Of a stretch of DNA of 64,000 nt, positions 45,527-57,772 are shown piece by piece. The position numbers were made by a program, and so were the translations under genes. This DNA is from Strigamia acuminata. Lineage: Eukaryota > Arthropoda > Chilopoda > Geophilomorpha > Linotaeniidae. Each line of letters starts with the position of its first letter. The stretch's first letter is position 1. The notes under the pieces are model-generated. The model worked only from the letters and a program-made list of their open reading frames with translations, was not told the DNA's origin and did no database searches. Location of the stretch: contig OX442324.1 of assembly GCA_949358305.1 (NCBI GenBank), forward strand, positions 3,726,001-3,790,000, read 5' to 3'.

Positions 45527-46212
45527 GGTGCATTCAAAGTTTTTGTTTCTGTGGTATTTATTGTTTTATAAACAGCAAAAACAGAAGGCACCCACACGAA
45601 AAAGTCATATATTGCAGATATATATTCAACTTATAGTCCACATAAATGGCAGTATGTTTTATTTACAATATATAACCAATATATTTAAAATAAATTATAA
45701 CTTAGATATATTTTACATCACATATATGTCCATTGGGAGAATGTATTCTTGATGTATTGTGTGTATATTGTGCGATACAAACTTGTATTATAAATACATT
45801 TTAAACATATATAATAAATTCATTAGGTACTTTTTGTGTGGGCAAAAACTTGCTGAACTGTGAATGTGTTCGTTTCTGGGCCTGTTTGTAGTGTAGTTTT
45901 AGGGTCTTGCAAGAAAATTTCAACTAATTTCAACTAATTTCAATTAAGTAACGAATTGTGGCTCACTTGTTTGAGCAAAATTATGCCTTTACTCACGTTT
46001 CAGAAGAATGCAGCATGACGATTGGAAAGTTTCGTGGCAGCCATTTTGAATTTGATTGTAAAAACAAAAAACCCGACATAAACCACTTCAAAACAAACTC
46101 CGGCGTTGTTTTTGTTTTTGCAGTTTTTAATGAAGGTTTTTGGCTGTTTTTAGTGTCCATTCTGTTCATAAAAACTCTACAAACAGTAAAAACACAAACT
46201 TAGAATGCACCC
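45527..46212. mobile_element. MITE, GTTCAAAGTTT family, copy 2, interrupted
   Basis: Ends are GGTGCATTCAAAGTTTTTGT and AAACTTAGAATGCACC. The interior matches copies 1 and 3, but another element is inserted after the left terminal repeat (next entry). Confidence 0.85.
45591..45842. mobile_element. Nested AT-rich MITE, 252 bp
   Basis: CCCACACGAAAAAGT at the left end is mirrored by ACTTTTTGTGTGGG at the right. The interior is almost pure AT with TATATATT motifs. It interrupts GTTCAAAGTTT copy 2; the uninterrupted order is seen in the 59842 copy. Confidence 0.8.
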
Positions 46213-47669
46213 ACTGTTTCCTGGTTACTTTTTGACTGCATAACAATGTTGTATTTGTGTTTACAATTATATTTTAGTGCGGTAATATTCAAAAAAGTTT
46301 AAAAAGTCATCCAAAAAAAACAAAAGAGCTTAAAAACGATAAGGAACTCTTTTGTTTATGTTTATAACATACGAAATAATTAATAGTTGGGGTCTCTTTA
46401 CTGCTTTCTTCTTCTCCCATCATAAAATCACACATATTCTCTCTCTCGACTACACACTACTTTCAAGTTTATTTATCGAATTGCTCGAAATTTTGACTTG
46501 TCCTGCTGCTATCTTATCAAGTGGTTGTTGAGTGTTAAGTCGAGCGCGGTGATTCATTGAGCTCATTAGCACACTGGCGCCCTCTTTCGTCACAACAGAT
46601 AAGCGTTGCAAAAAGACGACACCCACTAATGAAAAGACCAATACGAGGGTGAGAGTTTTATCGCTAGACAACGCCTTGGCACACTCCAGATGAGACGCAA
46701 TTGTAATTTTAAAGAAAAAAGAAAAGAAAAAGAAAAAAAAAGGAGCGAGTGGTTTGTTATCCCATTAAAGCACGAGGCAATTATGAATGAAAAGAAGGGC
46801 GCGTGCGCACAATGGCACAAATTCCTTTCACTTGTTTACATTTAGATTAAGTTTGAAGTCAAAATTTCCCAATATTACCTGATGAGGTGTCTATTCAAGG
46901 CGAGAAATGAAGACAAAAAAAACGCGAAGGAATTTCCTCGTGCGGAATAATAGTTGATGATACGATTCAAAAGTGAATGGAGAGCAGAAATTTTTTTTTC
47001 TTTTTCTTTTAATTACTCGTGCACAAAGATAAGTGATATTGAGATGACGAAGCTTAAGTTTTAACTCCAAAGATGATTTTTCACTTTTTACCTCTTCTCC
47101 TTTGTTCTTTATACATTCTTTTTTTAAATGCTGACTCCTCTTTTAGCCTTAACAGGTCTAGATTTCATCTTTTCGCCCGCGCCATTATGCAAGCACAAAT
47201 GCACAATTTTGTCGTTATGCCAGGCACAAATCCCAAAGTCATCACTAAAAATTACACACTTTAAAATGGATAAAATTATTTTTTCCAAAACATTGCACGC
47301 AAATATCCTCGATTTCAAATATTAGAGAAAAGAAAATAATAAGAAAAAGAAGACAAAAGGAAAAAAAAAATATATAATAATGCAAAGTTTATATTTAATG
47401 ATAAAAAGCGTTGCAAAACTTGCCCTTTCAAGATTAATATTTTCTGAAAAGTGGGAGCACTTAATAAAAATGACATCACCACTTTGTACTCATGAGTTGT
47501 TGACTTAGTCGAGGTACTTAACGACACCTGTGGAGGAAAAGTGTAAGCGACAAACTTGGATAGAGCCAACTTGATTTAAAGTTTTCAATTAAGCTCTGAA
47601 AGCAGCCATCTAACAAATCGCTGCCCTTTTCTCACACTTTTCTCTTTACAAACTCCTAAAACTGCTCAC
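46213..47669. other. No supported gene
   Basis: A GC-richer minus frame at 46450-46671 begins with TTG rather than ATG and has a hydrophobic start. It contains a GGCGCCCTCTTTCG motif. Not called. Confidence 0.4.
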
Positions 47670-47726
47670 CGTTAACTATTATGCGTCTCAAACACCACCC
47701 CTCCACCCTCTTTTTAACTAAATTGG
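47670..47726 (-). CDS. Candidate 57-bp coding exon
   Basis: On the minus strand an excellent acceptor (CATGTTTCTTTTTACAG) and a good donor (TTAACG/GTGAGC) enclose 2 nt + 18 codons + 1 nt, with one open frame: NLVKKRVEGWCLRRIIVN. It is too short to assign. It is on the same strand as the candidates at 54.1 and 59.0 kb, but its phase does not follow directly from the 54.1-kb exon, so an exon between them is needed if they belong together. Confidence 0.38.
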
Positions 47727-48276
47727 CTGTAAAAAGAAACATGAACGACAGGAAAAGAAAAAAAAAACCTAATTCACTCACAAACCGTTCATCTAATTCA
47801 AACTGTCTTGTAAGAAGTGAGAAATAAAAAAAAAAAATTTCCCCCTTCCCCCCACACCTCCACCACTTCCTCCTCCCTCCTCCAAATCATTAAGTAAAAA
47901 TTTCTAATTAACAAATGTCAATTACATCGAAAGTTAAGTATAGAACTCACATTTCACAAACACAGCAAAAAGTAAATAATATTTATTCATTTCAACAAAT
48001 TTAATTTTTTTCCAATAATTTGGACCAATTTAACAAGTTGAATAATAAATGATCAATCCAGACAAGTTTTACTCATTAAAAATGACAGATTTCGTCAAAT
48101 TTCTTTTCAATTTTCCCAAAAAAAAACTGCTGAATTCTTAAAGCATGGTAAACACAGCATATAGTTTGTTTTTAAATATTTGATGTTTTGAATAAAATTA
48201 TAATGGCTTTTTGATCCCACGTGTATATGAAAAAAAATCACGGAAGTGCTTCACAATTTTTAAGTGAATGTAATTA

Positions 48277-48310
48277 GACAAGCCATAAGTAACATCATTT
48301 ATTTGTTGTT
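48277..48310. repeat. Fragment of the 29-kb fold-back repeat
   Basis: GACAAGCCATAAGTAACATC and ATTTATTTGTTGTT match the outer right edge of the palindrome at 29044-29342. Confidence 0.75.
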
Positions 48311-48548
48311 GTATAATTACTAGTGAGAACCCGTGTGTGCCGCACTGTCATCAAATTGTTGGTTGGATAGACGTTGTTGGTGTTTTTCTGAATCAAGTTG
48401 TTTAGGATTTTTCTTCAAACGTCTTTGCTTCTGCTTTTCGCCGTTGACTTTACATTTCTCCTTCTTTAATTCAGCCGGCTGCTGCCCGTTTTTGTTTTTG
48501 CCTTTCAGCGTTCGCATTCCGCTACTCCTGCTGTTCAGAAATTGAACC

Positions 48549-48720
48549 GCATTTTTTAGCCTCAAAACTGCATTTTTCATCCTCAAAACTGCATTTTTCA
48601 TCCTCAAAACTGCATTTTTCAGCCTCAAAACTGCATTTTTCAGCCTCAAAACTGCATTTTTCAGCCTCAAAACTGCATTTTTCAGTCATAAAACCACATT
48701 TTCAGCCCATAAACGATATT
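48549..48720. repeat. 21-bp tandem repeat, eight units
   Basis: CCTCAAAACTGCATTTTTCA units recur every 21 bp from 48560, first near-perfect, then diverging. The minus strand reads seven-residue repeats (RLKNAVL) that join a lysine/glutamine-rich frame to 48320. The heptads come from the repeat length; a coiled-coil protein is not otherwise supported. Confidence 0.9.
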
Positions 48721-49128
48721 TTGCAGCCTAAAAATGTCATTTTTCAGACCAAAAAATGTGAAAATGGCAAACAGCTTCTTTCATTTCTTCCACCATCTAT
48801 ATTGGTGGTTTTCCTTAACACTTAATGTTTTATCAACGTCCAGACGAATAAACAATGAAGAGCAAATGCTTGTATTGTCCCAATGTTGCAGTCAAGCCTC
48901 CCCTTCACCAGACACACACAGTCCAACAATTAACCACTTCTGGTTTTAGTATATAAATAAATATATTTTGGCAAAATATGAAACAAAATATTAATTGTAC
49001 CGGTATGAATACTGCAATGTTAGTTACATTTGTTCGGTAAGTATTTATACTCTTGGATACAAATTAGGACTCGATCTATACCTATACCCAAATTTACAGT
49101 GAGACTTCGAAGAACTATAGAATAAAAC

Positions 49129-49338
49129 ATACCGTATTTTACCGATTAAGAGTCGTCCTCGAATTGTAGCCGCGACTGAGACACCAAGAATACCGTATTT
49201 AACCTCACGAATGATGAACGTATGCTTTGTTCCTGACGTTCAGACTTCGTTTGTTACATTAAACAAAACCAAAATTGTAATTGCTGACAAAAATGGCAGT
49301 TTTGAATTAAAGTCGAAATAATCGATAAAATACGGTAT
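49129..49338. mobile_element. MITE, AATACCG family, copy 2
   Basis: Ends ATACCGTATTTTACCGATTA and AATCGATAAAATACGGTAT. The interior (AAGAGTCGTCCTCGAATTGT, AACCTCACGAATGATGAACG) matches copies 1 and 3. Confidence 0.85.
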
Positions 49339-51895
49339 TTATAACTTATACTTATAAAAGATTCCAATGATAAGTCATTTCAATAACTATGAAATTTATA
49401 AGTGTAAGGTATAAATGTGTGTAAATCAAGTTTCATAAACTCCTGTTGTAACTTATACTTAAGGAATAGAATATTTATAAGTTATATAAGTTATAAATAT
49501 GCATATACTCTAAATACGGCTGGGCAAAGAACTTGTATATATTTATGTGTGTAATGCTGTTTTACATTTGTGTATACTCGCCGCTTATGCGCCTAACACC
49601 TCCATGTGTGTTTATATTTTTTTCAAAATTAAAAACTCACTATTTTTTCTCAGTTTTCTTCCATTAGATGATGAATTTGTTGTAGTCTTGCGGCATTATG
49701 CCAAACTATCTTTCCATCATCGCTATTTTTTTTAATTCCACACAATAATTTTACATAGCCCAAGACCACGCCTTGAGAGGTCATTTTCTTTTCCATTCTG
49801 CATGTCTCGAGAGACTCGTGACAAATTCATTACTTTCTGAAAACAGATTGCCAACAAAATTATCATCGTGTGCAATCTTGTTTTATTTTTTCGGCCCAAC
49901 CCAACCCATAAAAAAAAGAAATGTAAAAACGAAATTTGCATTAATGACCCCACGGGTCGACTTCATTGAAATTTGTTTTACTCGTGTCACAACACATTCA
50001 TCTTAAAGCACCACGCACCAAATGTATTTCTTTAAACATCCTTTCGTACAGTGTACAAGAAAAAAAAATCGATTTAATTTTGCAAAACAATACCGGAACA
50101 CCGAATTTCCAAAACAAAAATTTAAAACATATTTTTTAAGCAAACTCGTTTAATAATTCATTGTGTGTTTTGCAGCAGAATCTGTCTAAATAAATGTAAA
50201 CAATAAGATTTTAATAAGGTTTTTGACACAAGTTGGTGCTCTCGATTCATGTTTTCATGTTGTTCTTAATGAGAATAAACGATTTCTAATTTTGTTGCTA
50301 AATTGTTTATTTATATCAACATGATTTCCATCACATTTTTTCCCCTCGCTCCCAATTTGCAATCCGCAATTTCAATCAACAACTGTTTAAAAACAAACTA
50401 TAAAATATTTACCTTCAGGAAAGCGAAAGAAAACAAGCGCGGAATTAAATTTCCAATTAATTGCAAATGGCTTTCTATTTAAATTTTAAAGAGACTTGAA
50501 AACAACACAGAAGAATAAATAAATAAATACAAATGCTGCAATTCCCAGTTTATTGTAACAAAGGGCGCAAGTTGAACTATTCTATTCGTTTCTTTGTAAT
50601 TCGACTAATTGTATGTGTTTTCGTGCAAAGACCGCTTTTTCTGTGTTTGCACGTTTTATCTTTTTCTTTTACCTCTTCTTCAATTTTAGACGTGTACAAC
50701 TACCTTATACTCATTTTCGTAAATGTTTTTCTTGCAAGTATCAATTTTTCAAAACAAATTTCGTCCCGGGAGATTTTTTTTTTCAAATGGAAAAGCTTAA
50801 AGGATGGAAAAAAAAAAAAAAAAAAAAAAAAAGAATAAAAGTAAATCAAGAAAAAGAAAAAAGAAAAAGAAAAGTGTTTATGAATCATTGCTACAGAAGT
50901 TGTAGAATTAATAAAACACACGAGGAATTTATACCATCAATTTTATATATAAAATCCAACTTATCATCCAAAAAAACAAAACTCAAAAATCTACCGCATG
51001 TTGATTTCCCCCTCAAGTTTTCAAAAATCAAAAATATATACTCTTGATGTAATCTGATGAGGTTTAAAAATAAAATGTATTGCTAAGTGCCGGAAACAAA
51101 CGTGAATTTAAAAATACGTTATCAATAAGCGTATGTCATGTTCCATTGTGTCAAGCCGAGCCGGAAGTCAACATCACCAGGAAATGTGAAAACTAATAGT
51201 AATTTATTGTTTAAGAATTCTAAAATTCGAGTTGTATTGCGAAAAATAAAATTTCTACCTGAACAACATGGTGAAACGATTTGAAAACTTATTATCATTT
51301 TTTTTTAAAGAAAAAAGCAAAAATGAGAAATATTGATACTAAATAAATTTAATTTTACATAAAAATATCCACAAAAGCGATTTCTTTCCCCGTTACATTT
51401 CTGTAAACAATTTAAAAAAAAGCGATGTTTAAAAATGTCCAGATTTCCTGGCCGTAACATCCACACGAGACCCGAGCGGCAATAGATGTTGACTATATCC
51501 AGTTACAGACGAGTAGCTAGTCTTCCGTGTCCGGAGACAGGTTACAAATTTTGCACTTGCGCCGCCAACAGAACCGGATCGAGACACTCAAAACACGTCG
51601 CTGCAGGGGTCCGGTAAGTCCTGGAGACGCCACAAAGACATGCCAGCACAATTTTATTTTTTCTTCCAGGGCCCCTAAATAAACCCATTACTTTTTTTTC
51701 GGACTCCCATAAAAGATTCAATGCTACAAGTGAACAACTTGTAATGGTCATTAAAAATTAAATTGACTACAGAGCTTTTCTCTTCCAGCGACCCGAAACA
51801 AAATCTAAAAATCAAGTACGAAACGAAACACGTATGAAGCGAGTTTCTGCTCAGTAAAGCGCATTCACAAAGTCATGTTTAACGCGCATTCCCAT
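49339..51895. other. Gene desert
   Basis: AT-rich with A runs (50808-50831). The open frame at 50613-51047 is lysine-rich because it crosses poly-A and is not considered a gene. Confidence 0.5.
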
Positions 51896-52110
51896 CCATA
51901 TGGTTCAAAAATACATTGAAATTATATTGAAATCTATTTTGAAATACATAGATTTCGTTTTCTAAAATGCATTCCCGATATTATTATTTGTCAAATATGA
52001 ATACATTTTCAAAATGCATTTTTTCAATTGTATTATAAAATGCAATATTTAATGCACAAATAATATACTTAATTCTAAAAATAGTCAAATATATTTTTGA
52101 ACCATATGGG
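51896..52110. mobile_element. MITE, CCATATGGTTC family, copy 3 (intact)
   Basis: CCATATGGTTCAAAAATACA at the left and ATATTTTTGAACCATATGG at the right. This 215-bp copy is uninterrupted and can serve as the reference for the family. Confidence 0.9.
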
Positions 52111-52112
52111 CA

Positions 52113-52150
52113 ACTGAAAACAGACTACATCGGCCGCCATTTTTCAAGTT
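52113..52150 (+). repeat. Dispersed 38-bp motif, copy 2
   Basis: ACTGAAAACAGACTACATCG then GCCGCCATTTTTCAAGTT, lying between two MITEs. Confidence 0.65.
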
Positions 52151-52159
52151 AGATAAAGA

Positions 52160-52271
52160 CATGAACCAAGAATAACGTGGACACGTGATTGCTGTCATCC
52201 AATCAGCGCACGGAACAACGAATCAATAGGAAATAACACACGGATACGTGTCCATGTTATCCTTGGTTCAT
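52160..52271. mobile_element. hAT-type MITE, CATGAAC family, copy 3 (short)
   Basis: CATGAACCAAGAATAACGTG and CATGTTATCCTTGGTTCAT ends on a 112-bp internally deleted copy, with flanks GATAAAGA and GATAGAGA (7 of 8 match). Confidence 0.85.
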
Positions 52272-52279
52272 GATAGAGA

Positions 52280-54079
52280 AAACCTCTTGGTAAATGCTGT
52301 TTAGTCTAAATTACTTTCTGCATGCATTTAGTTTCTATTTCCTAATGCAGCGACTATAAACTTAAATTAACATTTTCTAATTCTTTCAACAAAACGTATC
52401 CGAGTTGTCACAACTCTTAATTAAAAAAAAAAAAAAAACCTTTCTCTCGCAGGTTTAATACATCAAATTTATACCAAATTGGCATTCACGCTCATTAACT
52501 AAAAAAAAAGATTTAAAAAGATTCTTCGTCAGATTTATGACTCCATCAGTGTTCTCCTGTGCCTCATCACTCTCGCATACATACCTGTTATGTAAACACG
52601 GCCATCTTTTTTTTTTTTCTTTTTCAATTTAAGTCTGGACATAAACCATGACATAAAGAGGAGAAATTTAAATTCTCTTAATTGATTGGCTCTATCTCTC
52701 AGTTTACTCCTTCGCTTGTTCCACACCTTCAATAAAAATCCAACTGATCAATAAATAAACACCAATAAAATTTACAAGTACCACTTTGAAAATTGAATTT
52801 TCCCCAATGCCATCAAACTTGATGACAAACTTACTTTAAAAACAAGCAATAATTAACTAACACCTCTCCACTTTAAAACAATTAAAACTTTTCATTTATT
52901 ATGAGTTTCACTGAAAATTAATTCTTTTAATTTAATAAAAGAAAACAAACAGTAAAAAAAAAAACAAAAAAAAAAAAGAATAAAGAATAAGAATAAGAAG
53001 AAAAGAAAGAAGAATAGAAAAAAATCCCTTTGAATCCAATCTAGTTTAAACTTTGGCCCCTCAAATCCTTTATTAGAAAATCCCATCTTTTACTTTTCTT
53101 AGCACCTTCAATTTCCATTAAAAAACCATGAGTCTGTCCTCTTGGCCCCTCGAGTGCCTTGATTCATGTTCTGCCACTGACACACCTCTGACCTTCTCTA
53201 TGGTCAGCAAAAGACAAAGTGAAAAGAATGGACCAAGTCACACACAGGCTCCATTAAACTCCAGTAACCACCGACCAATATCCAACAACCAATTCTTCAC
53301 AAAATACTTTACACTTTCAAAGAAATGTCTGCGAAACACTTTCATTTTTTTTTTTTTTTTTTTTTTTACTTTACATATCTTTCTTCATTTTATCAAATCA
53401 AATATATTCAAAAATGAAAAAAAAAGAAAAAAAAAAGAAAAAAAAAAACTTTCAAGTTGTTGACAATTCAGTACTGTTTCAAAGATGAAGAAGAATTCAA
53501 AACAAAATCACTAATAAATAACAATAAACATTTTTTTTTTTGCTTTTTTTGTTATTATTATTATTATTTTTTTGTTTTTTACAATTACCAATCATTTCCC
53601 TGTGTTGTTCACCATTTTATACATAATAATAATTATACCATATATTGCCAAATGGTTTTTAGGATATGTCCAAAGAATGTACACTTGGAGTCAAACTATA
53701 ATGTTGCATTGTTTCGTGCTGAGTGTAATTTGTCCATCCTCACAACACAATTTTTTTCTTCTTCTTCTTCTTATTTTTTTTTCTTTCGCTCTCATTTCTT
53801 CACGAACAAGCCAAATCAATGCACAGACAAAATTATACAAAGTCGAAACCAAAATGGCGAATAATAAAATTTTAAGTTGAGCTTTTAACAATACACAAAT
53901 AGTTGTTAGTTGAACATCTTAGTCCACATGTTAGTTGTTGTTGTTGTTAAGTTTTTGTTCTTAAGTAAACTCACTTGATAAGCCTTGTCCACACTTTTTC
54001 AGTATCTTTCTTTCACAGTTCATGATATCTTCTTTGAAATATTGTCAGTCTCAAGATTCGCTGACGACGATGCCTGTAC
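52280..54079. other. Gene desert
   Basis: Poly-T and poly-A rich (53346-53367, 53416-53448), which creates long but meaningless frames at 53128-53880. Confidence 0.5.
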
Positions 54080-54261
54080 CTAATGGCGTCACAATGGCGT
54101 GGGACGGGAGAAATGTGGCCACCACTGTTCGTGTTTAGATTAAGGACGGCCTCGTTCTCAGCAGCCAAATAAATCACGCGAGGCCAAGGCTTGTTGGGAA
54201 ATGCACTTTTTGTCACACGTTCTTTTCCATTGCACCTCTCCAGCTTAAGGAAACATGTTCG
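54080..54261 (-). CDS. Candidate internal coding exon, unknown protein
   Basis: On the minus strand a strong acceptor (ATCAGTTCTTTTTTCAG) and a donor (GCCATTAG/GTACAG) bound 182 bp, open for 60 codons in the single frame that starts in phase 0. The peptide includes RTCFLKLERCNGKERVTKSA, then FPNKPWPRVIYLAAENEAVL and GGHISPVPRHCDAI. GC content is clearly above the surroundings and composition is protein-like, with no membrane segment. I do not recognise the family. A 43-bp exon candidate upstream on the same strand (58967-59009) ends in a compatible phase if its second frame is used. The strand is the better supported part of the call. Confidence 0.48.
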
Positions 54262-54960
54262 CTGAAAAAAGAACTGATAATCAATTAACAAATTCCTTAC
54301 AAACTCATAAATAAAATATTGCAATAATTAATCAGATTAATTAAGCAAACTTTTCCGAAATGTAGTTTCATCTATCAACATTCTCCAGGCAGTTGTTTAT
54401 GTTGTGACTGAAAATTCTCCCACTAGTAAGTGTGTGTAAACACAGAAGGAAAAAGAAAAAAGAAAATACAGGCGACCACAAAAATCAACACGTGAAACCA
54501 GAAGATTAAAGCAACAAAATTAAACTAGTATAAGCACTTGGACTAACACTAGTCATACTCATGGCACCATTGATGATTTAACCGCGCTCCCCAACGGCAG
54601 AGTCTAGACTTAATCAGTCAATTTGCGGTGGCTGCTCATTCTGACAGCGAAAGAAAGAAGAGGGTAATTGAATCAAAAGGCCGCTTGTCTCTTGTGAACC
54701 CTCCAGAGACAAAAGACTGCAGGAACTACGACCAGACCAACCGCTCTCACCACCCCACCCACCTCTTTTTCTCTCTCTCTCACTCTCCTCCAGAGCACAA
54801 ACTTTTCATCACAAAAACTCATCACGATAAACACTGATCTCAAACCAAAACCATTATCCAAACATTACCCAATGGAATGCGAAATATCCAAAAAAAAAAA
54901 AAAAACATGAAAATCATGAAAATGCAAAAAAAGGAAGTTGTCCCTGTACATTTGAGATCC
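54262..54960. other. No supported feature
   Basis: Pyrimidine-rich and purine-rich patches (54560-54850) without a bounded exon. Confidence 0.4.
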
Positions 54961-55148
54961 CTTATTGTTCAAAAATACATTGCAATGTATTTTGGAATTG
55001 GGTTTTCCGAGGATGCATTCCCAGTACTATTATTTGTCAAATATATAAATGTATTTTCAAAATGCATTATTTAATGTACTGTACAAATAATATACTTGAT
55101 TGTGCGAAATGCTATACAAAAATATATTGTAAAATATATTTTTGGGAG
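54961..55148. mobile_element. MITE, CCATATGGTTC family, copy 4 (decayed ends)
   Basis: TTATTGTTCAAAAATACATT at the left, ATATATTTTTGGGAGTAC at the right, with the family interior (ATTATTTGTCAAATATA, TTTTCAAAATGCATTATTTA). Confidence 0.75.
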
Positions 55149-57332
55149 TACTGTGCTCGCAGTAATGTTTTACACATGAAATATTTTGTCCGAAGTGGCC
55201 TCGCAACCCCAGTAAAAATCTATCCCTGAACCAGCGGTTTAGATTTGAATGTACACGTACGAAAGGCATTCATTCGACTTTTGTCTAAAGACTAAAATGA
55301 AACGTATACAGTTTTCCTATACAGTTTGCAATGCAAACAGACTGTTTGGTAGTAAATTTATTCACTTATGCATTTATGGCATATATATACATCAATAACA
55401 ATTTCATTCTTGCCTCTCTTTCGATTTAGAATTGCAACATCTGCATAGATCAAATAAAATCATCAATTTTAGGTGACAGTAACATTCCGGGAGCCAATCA
55501 AAAACAAAATAGTTTCATCAATCATACGTTGTAAGTTATTTCCGAGTCTATTTCGTTTACTTCTTTTCAATAAGCAATTGGCAAACAAAATTGAAATTTA
55601 TACACCGGCACACCGAAAAGAAATGAGTGTGTGGGAGAGATGAAGGCCGACCGTGGTAGCGTTGTTAGCAGTTGTGTTGGCAGTAAAAAGACGGCAAAAT
55701 GTGCTCGCTCTAGGCTTACGATCGATTCAGTCGATGGAAGAACAGACGCTGTACGACCGACTCCATTTCCACACCATCCACCCACTCTTCGGTCATCACC
55801 CTACTCCCACCTTGTACCTCGCATTTGTCTTAGATGATGGACCAAAGAAACAATTCCACCGTATAGTCTTTTCAACCTATTTTATCTACCGTTTTATCTG
55901 TATCAGTAAATTTTAAGCAATCAGACAACAAGAAAAGAAGAAGAAGAAAGAGAAAAAGAAGAAGAAGAAAAAGAAGAAAAGGAAGGATAAAATAGATTTT
56001 TAATAACACGTTCTTAATTCTTATTTATATATTTAAAATTTAATCTCGATTCTTCAAACTTGTATTTTTACGCTCATTCTTTGAACTTTCTTTGCCTCAT
56101 TTCAAATTCCACACTTCTCCCCCAAGTAATGGCGCTGCTTAACGGCTTTTAATATAATTATTATTATTGCCTTCACATTCAAATTTCAATCCAGCTTTAT
56201 TTCGCCTAAAATCCACCAGATGTCGCTCATTGGACATTTTTCACTATGTCAAAGTTGCACGTGATTGGTGCCGTACAAACTTTCGATAAAGCAGCAGGCA
56301 ACAGCACGCCTGCTTCCATTAGATTAGAGGTAATATTTAAAATGAGCTAACTTGTGTATACAGTGCGTGGGGTCACGAGAGCAGGCAAGTTGAATGATGG
56401 AGAGGGGGGAGCCCTAATTGCCCCATTGCCTGATGGGAATTCATGAAGAAAGAGCGGCCAAGGTGAAGAGGGCGCCACCTGTTTCCTTACTAAACCAATC
56501 GAGATTTTTTCCCCCGCTTTCTCCCAGCGCTTATTTCGATGAATATTAAGCCCAATCACTGAGCTCTATGCACCAGATGCGAGCAACCATACAATACTAT
56601 TTCGACCAAATTGCTTTTCGATAACTTGTTCAAACTTTACATTTTTTTTAAAGGGATGGATGATCATACTTATTCGGAAATAATCAAATAACTCAATTCC
56701 GCCTTTATTTTTATCTATTTATTTATTTACCCTATTTCCTCTTACCTAACACTTAATTTTCTCAATAGTGCGCGGGTGCACAATTTATTTATTTATTTAT
56801 TTATATTTTTTTTTTTACGAATTTTTAAAAATTCGGTTGCTTAGTCCGAATTAAGATGATGATGTATGCACGTGGCTTTGGCATATGACCCTAGAAAACC
56901 AATGTCAGAACATTTTAACCCCGGATTCCTTGAAACATTGCGCAATCCTCGAAAATGGTGACATTCGAGCAGTATTTACCACTGTAGAAACGCGGGAAAA
57001 TGGTTATTCAGCAGCCATTCTTTCACTTTATTTCCAAACGCAGCGAGGATCGTTTAAAATGCAATTCAAACTCAAACTTTTTCAAAGCTCACAACATTGA
57101 TTATTCTCATGTAAATTCATCGGGTGAAGATTTAACTTTAATAATAAATAAAGAGGGCTTTTGCTATTTGTACGAGTATCCGGTAAATTCTGCGGGTCTG
57201 TTTTTTTGCGCATGAATGAATCGAAAATTGAATGCTGCAGAGTGCAGGTAGCGTAAATTATGTCCCGACTAGTTCAAAAAAAGACATCAAAATCCACTAA
57301 CTAAAAAACAAGCTAATCAAATAAGTCGCAAT
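55149..57332. other. Sparse region
   Basis: Includes a CTCF-like CCACCAGATGTCGC at 56213, a GC-rich patch with GGCGCCACCTG at 56380-56500, a GAA-rich run at 55936-55985, and a weak + exon candidate at 55473-55531 (19 open codons before GTAAGT). None is firm. Confidence 0.35.
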
Positions 57333-57772
57333 TCCCATATATTGCTTTTCAATTAAAGCATTCCGAAAAGTATATTATTTGCACATTAAATAATGCATTT
57401 CATAATACAATTTTTAAAAAAAAATGCATTTTGAAAATGCACTCATATTTGACAAATAAGAATACCGTATTTTACCGATTAAGAGTCGCCCTCGAATAGT
57501 AGCCGCGGCTTAGACACCAAGAATACCGTATTTTTGCAAAAGTACGGTATTGTTTCCGTATTTAACCTCACGAACGATGAACGTACACTTCGTTCGTGGT
57601 GTTCAGACATTAAATAAATGTAACAAACGAAAAACCAAAATTGTAATTGCTGACAAAAATTGCATTTTTGAATAAAATACGGTATTACAAGATGCATTTC
57701 ATAATACATTTTACAAAATGTATTACAAAACGCATTGCAATGTAATTCCAATGTATTTTTGCACCACACAGG
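57333..57772. mobile_element. MITE, CCATATGGTTC family, copy 5, interrupted
   Basis: Starts CCCATATATTGC, ends AATGTATTTTTGCACCACAC. The interior GCATTTTGAAAATGCACTCA and GACAAATAAG is the family sequence in reverse order, split by an AATACCG-family element. Confidence 0.8.
57461..57686. mobile_element. MITE, AATACCG family, copy 3, nested
   Basis: AATACCGTATTTTACCGATT and ATAAAATACGGTATT ends. An extra internal hairpin (AATACCGTATTTTTGCAAAA then GTACGGTATT) lies at 57522-57551. It is inserted into CCATATGGTTC copy 5 at the point where intact copies read AAATAATAAT. Confidence 0.9.

Noticed and set aside
46450-46671. 73-residue minus frame with a signal-like start
   Set aside because: It starts at TTG, with no ATG ahead of the hydrophobic part and no splice acceptor that would supply one.
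48320-48670. 116-residue minus-strand frame with seven-residue repeats, resembling a coiled coil
   Set aside because: The heptads come from a 21-bp tandem repeat that continues, out of good frame, beyond the ORF. There are no splice sites or homology.
50613-51047. 144-residue lysine-rich frame
   Set aside because: It runs through a long poly-A tract and low-complexity AAG/AAA codons and lacks gene features.
53128-53880. Several overlapping frames of 100-135 residues
   Set aside because: They cross poly-T, poly-A and TTC tracts. Composition explains their length.
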